The position numbers were made by a program, and so were the translations under genes. A stretch of DNA of 8,099 nucleotides from an uncultured Bacilli bacterium (lineage in GTDB: Bacteria > Bacillota_I > Bacilli_A > RF39 > UBA660): the NCBI GenBank assembly GCA_944351315.1, contig CALVPL010000018.1, positions 1-8,099 on the forward strand, given 5' to 3'. Shown one piece after another: positions 5,118 through 8,099 of the stretch. Each line of letters opens with the position of its first letter. Position 1 is the first letter of the stretch. Under the pieces are notes generated by a model, which ran no database searches, was not told where the DNA came from, and saw nothing but the letters and a program-made list of their open reading frames with translations.

Positions 5118-7071
5118 AAAGATCTCCTTTATAAAAATAAATTTTTAATGCATTCTCTGAGTATTTAGGTTTTGATACATCAATATCTAATCTTTTTCCA
5201 ATAAAATAAATAACAAATTGGGAAGCAATTAATAAATCGAACTCTGCCAAAAATCCATCATATTTACTTTCAATAATTATAGCGTCATTTCCCAAATATT
5301 TTAAGAGTTCACTTTCGTATTTACTTGTAGATTTTTGTTTAAAATAAATAGAACAAGTCATATCTGAATTTTCATAGTGAATAAATCGTCCATGAGAAAA
5401 ATTCTTTTTTTCGTGCATAATACAAGTAAAGATTCCTGACTCAATAATCTTGCTTTCTAAATCATAGCAAGCCGTATCACTATAATCTCCTCGAAAAAGA
5501 TGAATAAAACCTTGTTCCTGTAATCTTTCTATCACATCTTTATTAAACAAATTTTCTAATGTATCTTTCCAATAAGCTATAGATTTTTTTACAAATTCAT
5601 TCAAATCAAAAGAAGGATCAAGAATACTGTAATAATATTTTAAAAAGAGAGCTGCTGGAACTACTGTTCCTTCAAAAGATAAAAATCCTCGTTCTTTTCC
5701 CTTATTAGAAGAAGTCCTATAACAAAGGATATTTTTTTTCAATATTCCTGTTTTTAATACCACTGTTTTTAATTCACCTTTAGTTACAATATAAATATTT
5801 TTCTTATCAAAATCTTTAGCACTTCGAATAATATCATTAGTAGTTCCAGAATAGGAAAACAAAATTACTTTATGAATATTTTTATTATTTCGATATAAAA
5901 CATCTCGAGGATATAATGAATAAGTGTTACATCCAAATAAAGAATTAATAATTTTTGAGGCAAAATATGCTCCAGCATAAGATCCGCCTGTACCAACAAA
6001 TAAACAATTATCCTTTTCATTAAAATCAATATCATAAATTTTTTCACTTGCGTGAGAATTCATAGCATTTAAAATTCTTGTTTCCAAATGATTCATATTT
6101 ATATTACATCGTTTTATTTTCTTTCTGTCTATAGGCACGAATGTATCACAAGTACAAAAATTCGTTGTTTTTTTAATTTTAAAAAGTGAATATATATGTC
6201 CTCTTGCACCCATTTTAGAAACTACTTTTTTAGTAAGTTTATTAGAATTTTCATACCATTTTGAAAAAAGAACAGGATCATATTGAAAATGATTTTGTAA
6301 ACAATCTTTAAGAATACTAGCTATAAAAGCATCTCCAGATCCAGTAGAATCTACAACTTTTCCTTTAAAAAGTAAATCAAAATCATATATCTTACCATCA
6401 AAAATAAATGTTGCCCCATCTTCACCTCGTGTTATAGTCATAAATTTAGGTTTTAATTGATTGTATAACTCTAAATCATTTTCTACTTTTAATTTTGTAA
6501 GCAAAAAATTTGTTACTCGTTCATTAAAATTTATAATTTCAAACTTATTTTCTAATTTTTCAAGAATTTCTTCAACACTTAATTTTTCAAATTCAAAATA
6601 TTGTCCTAAATCCAAAACTTTTTTATTTAAAGTAGTATCAATAATTCGTTGATTTTTTTCATTTAAATTATCAAAAACAAGAACATCATTTTTTTGAATA
6701 TTTTGAAGTATATCATCACAATCAAGCAAACTTTCATCATACCATTTTTTTTGATTACAAAAAGGACATCTTTTTTTCGATATAAATGTCAATTTATCCT
6801 CCATAGAAGAATAAGAAACATGAAAACAACGCGTTCTTACACCATTAACAACCTTTATATTTGAAACATCAACCTTTAAATCTTCCAAACTTTTAATAGC
6901 AATTTTTCCTTGAACATCGTTCCCGCATGAAGCAAAAACAGAAGTAGAAATTCCCATATTGGCAAGATTGGCAATAATGTTATGAGATGTCATTCCTCCA
7001 TTAACCCCCAATAACTTACCATTTAAATAATAATAATCTGTAACTAAATCTCCAATACTTACTACTCTCAT
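5116..7071 (-). CDS. PfkB-family kinase fused to a double SIS-domain sugar-phosphate isomerase/deglycase
   Basis: A 651-residue two-enzyme fusion. The N-terminal half (about 1-295) is a ribokinase/PfkB kinase: GDLVTD (7-12), the substrate loop GVNGGMTSHN (22-31), CGNDVQG (49-55), TRGEDGA (214-220), and DSTGSGDAF (241-249) with the anion hole and catalytic base D247. An insert in the lid region carries a CPFC pair (C102, C105); C306 and C308 lie in the linker. The C-terminal half (about 320-651) is a tandem SIS module of the GFAT/FrlB type: FVGTGGSYAG (358-367), FSYSGTTNDII (405-415), FEGTVVPAALF (466-476), then LESKIIESG (538-546) and NFSHGR (557-562). Kinase plus SIS parallels the separate FrlD/FrlB pair, which phosphorylates and then cleaves fructoselysine, so a kinase-then-isomerase/deglycase channel is a reasonable inference. 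The substrate is unknown. The ATG overlaps the upstream stop as ATGA, with AGGAG (7081-7085) inside the preceding gene. Confidence 0.85.
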   Translation of the reverse strand: MRVVSIGDLVTDYYYLNGKLLGVNGGMTSHNIIANLANMGISTSVFASCGNDVQGKIAIKSLEDLKVDVSNIKVVNGVRTRCFHVSYSSMEDKLTFISKKRCPFCNQKKWYDESLLDCDDILQNIQKNDVLVFDNLNEKNQRIIDTTLNKKVLDLGQYFEFEKLSVEEILEKLENKFEIINFNERVTNFLLTKLKVENDLELYNQLKPKFMTITRGEDGATFIFDGKIYDFDLLFKGKVVDSTGSGDAFIASILKDCLQNHFQYDPVLFSKWYENSNKLTKKVVSKMGARGHIYSLFKIKKTTNFCTCDTFVPIDRKKIKRCNINMNHLETRILNAMNSHASEKIYDIDFNEKDNCLFVGTGGSYAGAYFASKIINSLFGCNTYSLYPRDVLYRNNKNIHKVILFSYSGTTNDIIRSAKDFDKKNIYIVTKGELKTVVLKTGILKKNILCYRTSSNKGKERGFLSFEGTVVPAALFLKYYYSILDPSFDLNEFVKKSIAYWKDTLENLFNKDVIERLQEQGFIHLFRGDYSDTACYDLESKIIESGIFTCIMHEKKNFSHGRFIHYENSDMTCSIYFKQKSTSKYESELLKYLGNDAIIIESKYDGFLAEFDLLIASQFVIYFIGKRLDIDVSKPKYSENALKIYFYKGDL

Positions 7072-7613
7072 TTATTTAATCTCCTTTTATATAAACCTAC
7101 TTCGCTATTTTCTTTATAATCATGATTTTTAATTAAACATTCTATTATTTTTTTTCTATTTAAATCAAAAACACCTAAAGAATCTACATAAGTAACTTTA
7201 CCACTATCATTTTCCCAAGAGTTATCTTTCCAACTATAAGGACTACTAAAACATAAACCATATATATAGTTAAAAAACAAATGATAGTCAATTGCTGCTG
7301 GATTCTTTAAAAACATTTGATCAATTCTATTTATACTCGGATACCTTACTATGCAAACATTTCCAACTTCAATATCATAATCATACAATGAATTAATAGC
7401 TAACTGTAAAGTTTTACCAGTTAAAACATTATCATCAAACAAATCAACATTAGATCGATGCATATCTTCCAATCCTATTAATCCTCCAAAATCATGAATA
7501 TTGAATTTTCGTAAATCAATCAATTGTATCTTTTCAGATAATTCTTTTAAAGTATATATGTTCCCAGTATTTAATAAATCAATCATATAAAGCATATTTG
7601 CTAATTTACTCAT
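7068..7613 (-). CDS. Small PRPP-loop protein (phosphoribosyltransferase-like) with an HTH-like N-terminus
   Basis: A 181-residue protein. Residues 56-70 read VDLFDDNVLTGKTLQ, the PRPP-binding signature of type I phosphoribosyltransferases: hydrophobic strand, two acidic residues (D60, D61), then the T-G-K-T loop. Residues 1-30 (MSKLANMLYMIDLLNTGNIY and TLKELSEKIQ) look like the first helices of a WYL/DeoR-type winged helix. Only about 25 residues separate the two parts. A normal PRTase has some 80-100 residues before the PRPP loop, including the pyrophosphate-binding loop, so the first half of the core is missing or rebuilt. The C-terminal 75 residues, rich in aromatics (around 110-140), match nothing I recognise. 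The gene is first in the operon: GGAG lies seven bases before the ATG, and its stop overlaps the start of the kinase-SIS gene. It may be a PRPP sensor, an accessory subunit or a shrunken enzyme. Confidence 0.65.
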   Translation of the reverse strand: MSKLANMLYMIDLLNTGNIYTLKELSEKIQLIDLRKFNIHDFGGLIGLEDMHRSNVDLFDDNVLTGKTLQLAINSLYDYDIEVGNVCIVRYPSINRIDQMFLKNPAAIDYHLFFNYIYGLCFSSPYSWKDNSWENDSGKVTYVDSLGVFDLNRKKIIECLIKNHDYKENSEVGLYKRRLNK

Positions 7614-7634
7614 AATACCGCTCCATCTAAAAAT

Positions 7635-7664
7635 ATTATATCATCTTTCTAAGTTACGAAACAA
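7635..7664 (-). promoter_or_regulatory. Promoter of the PRTase / PfkB-SIS operon
   Basis: On the minus strand a perfect TATAAT (7635-7640) is preceded by TGA, giving an extended -10. TTGTTT (7659-7664) stands 18 bp upstream as a -35 box. It lies in the 122-bp gap behind the rRNA methyltransferase gene, where I see no convincing terminator. Confidence 0.65.
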
Positions 7665-7735
7665 AGAACAATATTTTTTAATAATCAAATAATTCTTATT
7701 ATTATCACACTCTGTCTTAAATCTTTTCTTATTTT

Positions 7736-8099
7736 TTATTTAAGTTTTAAAACACATACACATTCAACATGTTTCGTAAAAGGAAACATATCGTATAATT
7801 TTATCGATTCTATTTCATAAACTTCTAAAAGATCTTGTAAATCTCTTACTAAAGTTTTTGGATTACAAGAAATATATACAATTTTTTCAAACTTCTTTTC
7901 CTTTAAAACTTTTCTTACATTTTTATGTAACCCACTTCTTGGTGGATCAACAACTACTTTATTTGCTTTTAAAGGAATTTTTTCTAAAAGATCCTCTACC
8001 TTCCCAACATGAAAAGAAACATTAGAGATATTATTTAAAGAAGCATTATAAATTGCATTAAAAATAGCTTTTTGATTTAATTCAATTCCTACTACTTGT
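7736..8099 (-). CDS. rlmD: C-terminal part of an RNA uracil-C5 methyltransferase (RlmD/TrmA family), running off the right edge
   Basis: The last 120 codons of a SAM-dependent RNA methyltransferase that puts a methyl group on C5 of uridine in 23S rRNA or tRNA. The fragment opens with the end of the SAM fold (QVVGIELNQKAIFNAIYNAS), then VGKVEDLL. VVVDPPRSGLH gives the DPPR.G motif that contacts the target base. YISCNPKTLVRDL carries the catalytic cysteine of SCNP, and DMFPFTKHVE ends with the general-base glutamate. The stop is TAA at 7736-7738, and the start lies beyond the window. Bacillota often carry several members (RlmCD/RlmD/TrmA types) that share these motifs, so the target uridine is not fixed by this part. 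It precedes the PRTase operon on the same strand, but that operon has its own promoter. Confidence 0.92.
   Translation of the reverse strand, partial: QVVGIELNQKAIFNAIYNASLNNISNVSFHVGKVEDLLEKIPLKANKVVVDPPRSGLHKNVRKVLKEKKFEKIVYISCNPKTLVRDLQDLLEVYEIESIKLYDMFPFTKHVECVCVLKLK

Noticed and set aside
5865..6047. Open frame of 60 codons on the minus strand inside the kinase-SIS gene.
   Set aside because: It is another frame of the SIS domain coding sequence, hydrophobic and without its own translation signals.
5116..7071. Naming the kinase-SIS fusion as fructoselysine kinase/deglycase (FrlD-FrlB).
   Set aside because: The fold types match but there is no substrate-specific motif, no transporter or FrlR-type regulator nearby, and a PRPP-loop protein is present instead; the substrate is left open.
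7614..7735. A terminator after the rRNA methyltransferase gene.
   Set aside because: Only AATAAT/ATTATT pairings with a 12-base loop and no U-tract are seen; not enough to call.
1..8099. CRISPR array, tRNA, rRNA or riboswitch.
   Set aside because: No regularly spaced repeats, no tRNA cloverleaf and no recognisable aptamer core (for example a T-box GGTGG element) were found on either strand by eye.

Overview
The window comes from a low-GC, very AT-rich member of the Bacillota. Intergenic DNA is close to pure A/T, Shine-Dalgarno sites are strong (AGGTGG, AAGGAG, AGGAG), GTG and probably TTG starts occur, and hairpin-plus-U-tract terminators separate the units. TGG encodes Trp and TGA acts as a stop, so the standard bacterial code (table 11) applies and a Mycoplasma-type code does not. 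A gut-associated lineage of Erysipelotrichia or a neighbouring group of Bacilli is plausible, but this is inference.

Layout. Positions 1-950 are an accessory patch on the minus strand. It holds the first 31 codons of a probable AbiEi-type (type IV toxin-antitoxin) antitoxin, whose promoter is bracketed by a perfect 13-bp inverted repeat. It also holds a decayed TnpV gene from a mobile element with a broken follow-on frame, two degenerate direct repeats and a small GC-richer hairpin island. Positions 954-2754 carry two housekeeping genes on the minus strand: hexameric purine nucleoside phosphorylase (deoD) and cysteine synthase (cysK). CorA (2861-3790, plus strand) diverges from cysK and shares a short promoter region with it. 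It converges on a bidirectional terminator with a two-gene minus-strand unit (4485-5051 then 3823-4464): a flavin-reductase-family protein and a secreted lipoprotein of unknown function. At the right edge is the C-terminal third of an RNA uracil-C5 methyltransferase (RlmD/TrmA family, 7736-8099).

The most interesting part is 5116-7613, a tightly coupled two-gene operon with its own extended -10 promoter. The first gene encodes a small protein with an HTH-like N-terminus and a phosphoribosyltransferase PRPP-binding loop. The second overlaps it by ATGA and encodes a 651-residue fusion of a PfkB sugar/nucleoside kinase and a double-SIS phosphosugar isomerase/deglycase, with a CxxC insert in the kinase half. 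PRPP chemistry, a kinase and an aldose/ketose-phosphate enzyme together suggest a dedicated pathway acting on a ribosylated or glycated substrate. I do not recognise a named pathway with this architecture. The PRTase appears to lack its pyrophosphate-loop half, so it may be a PRPP sensor or a shrunken enzyme.
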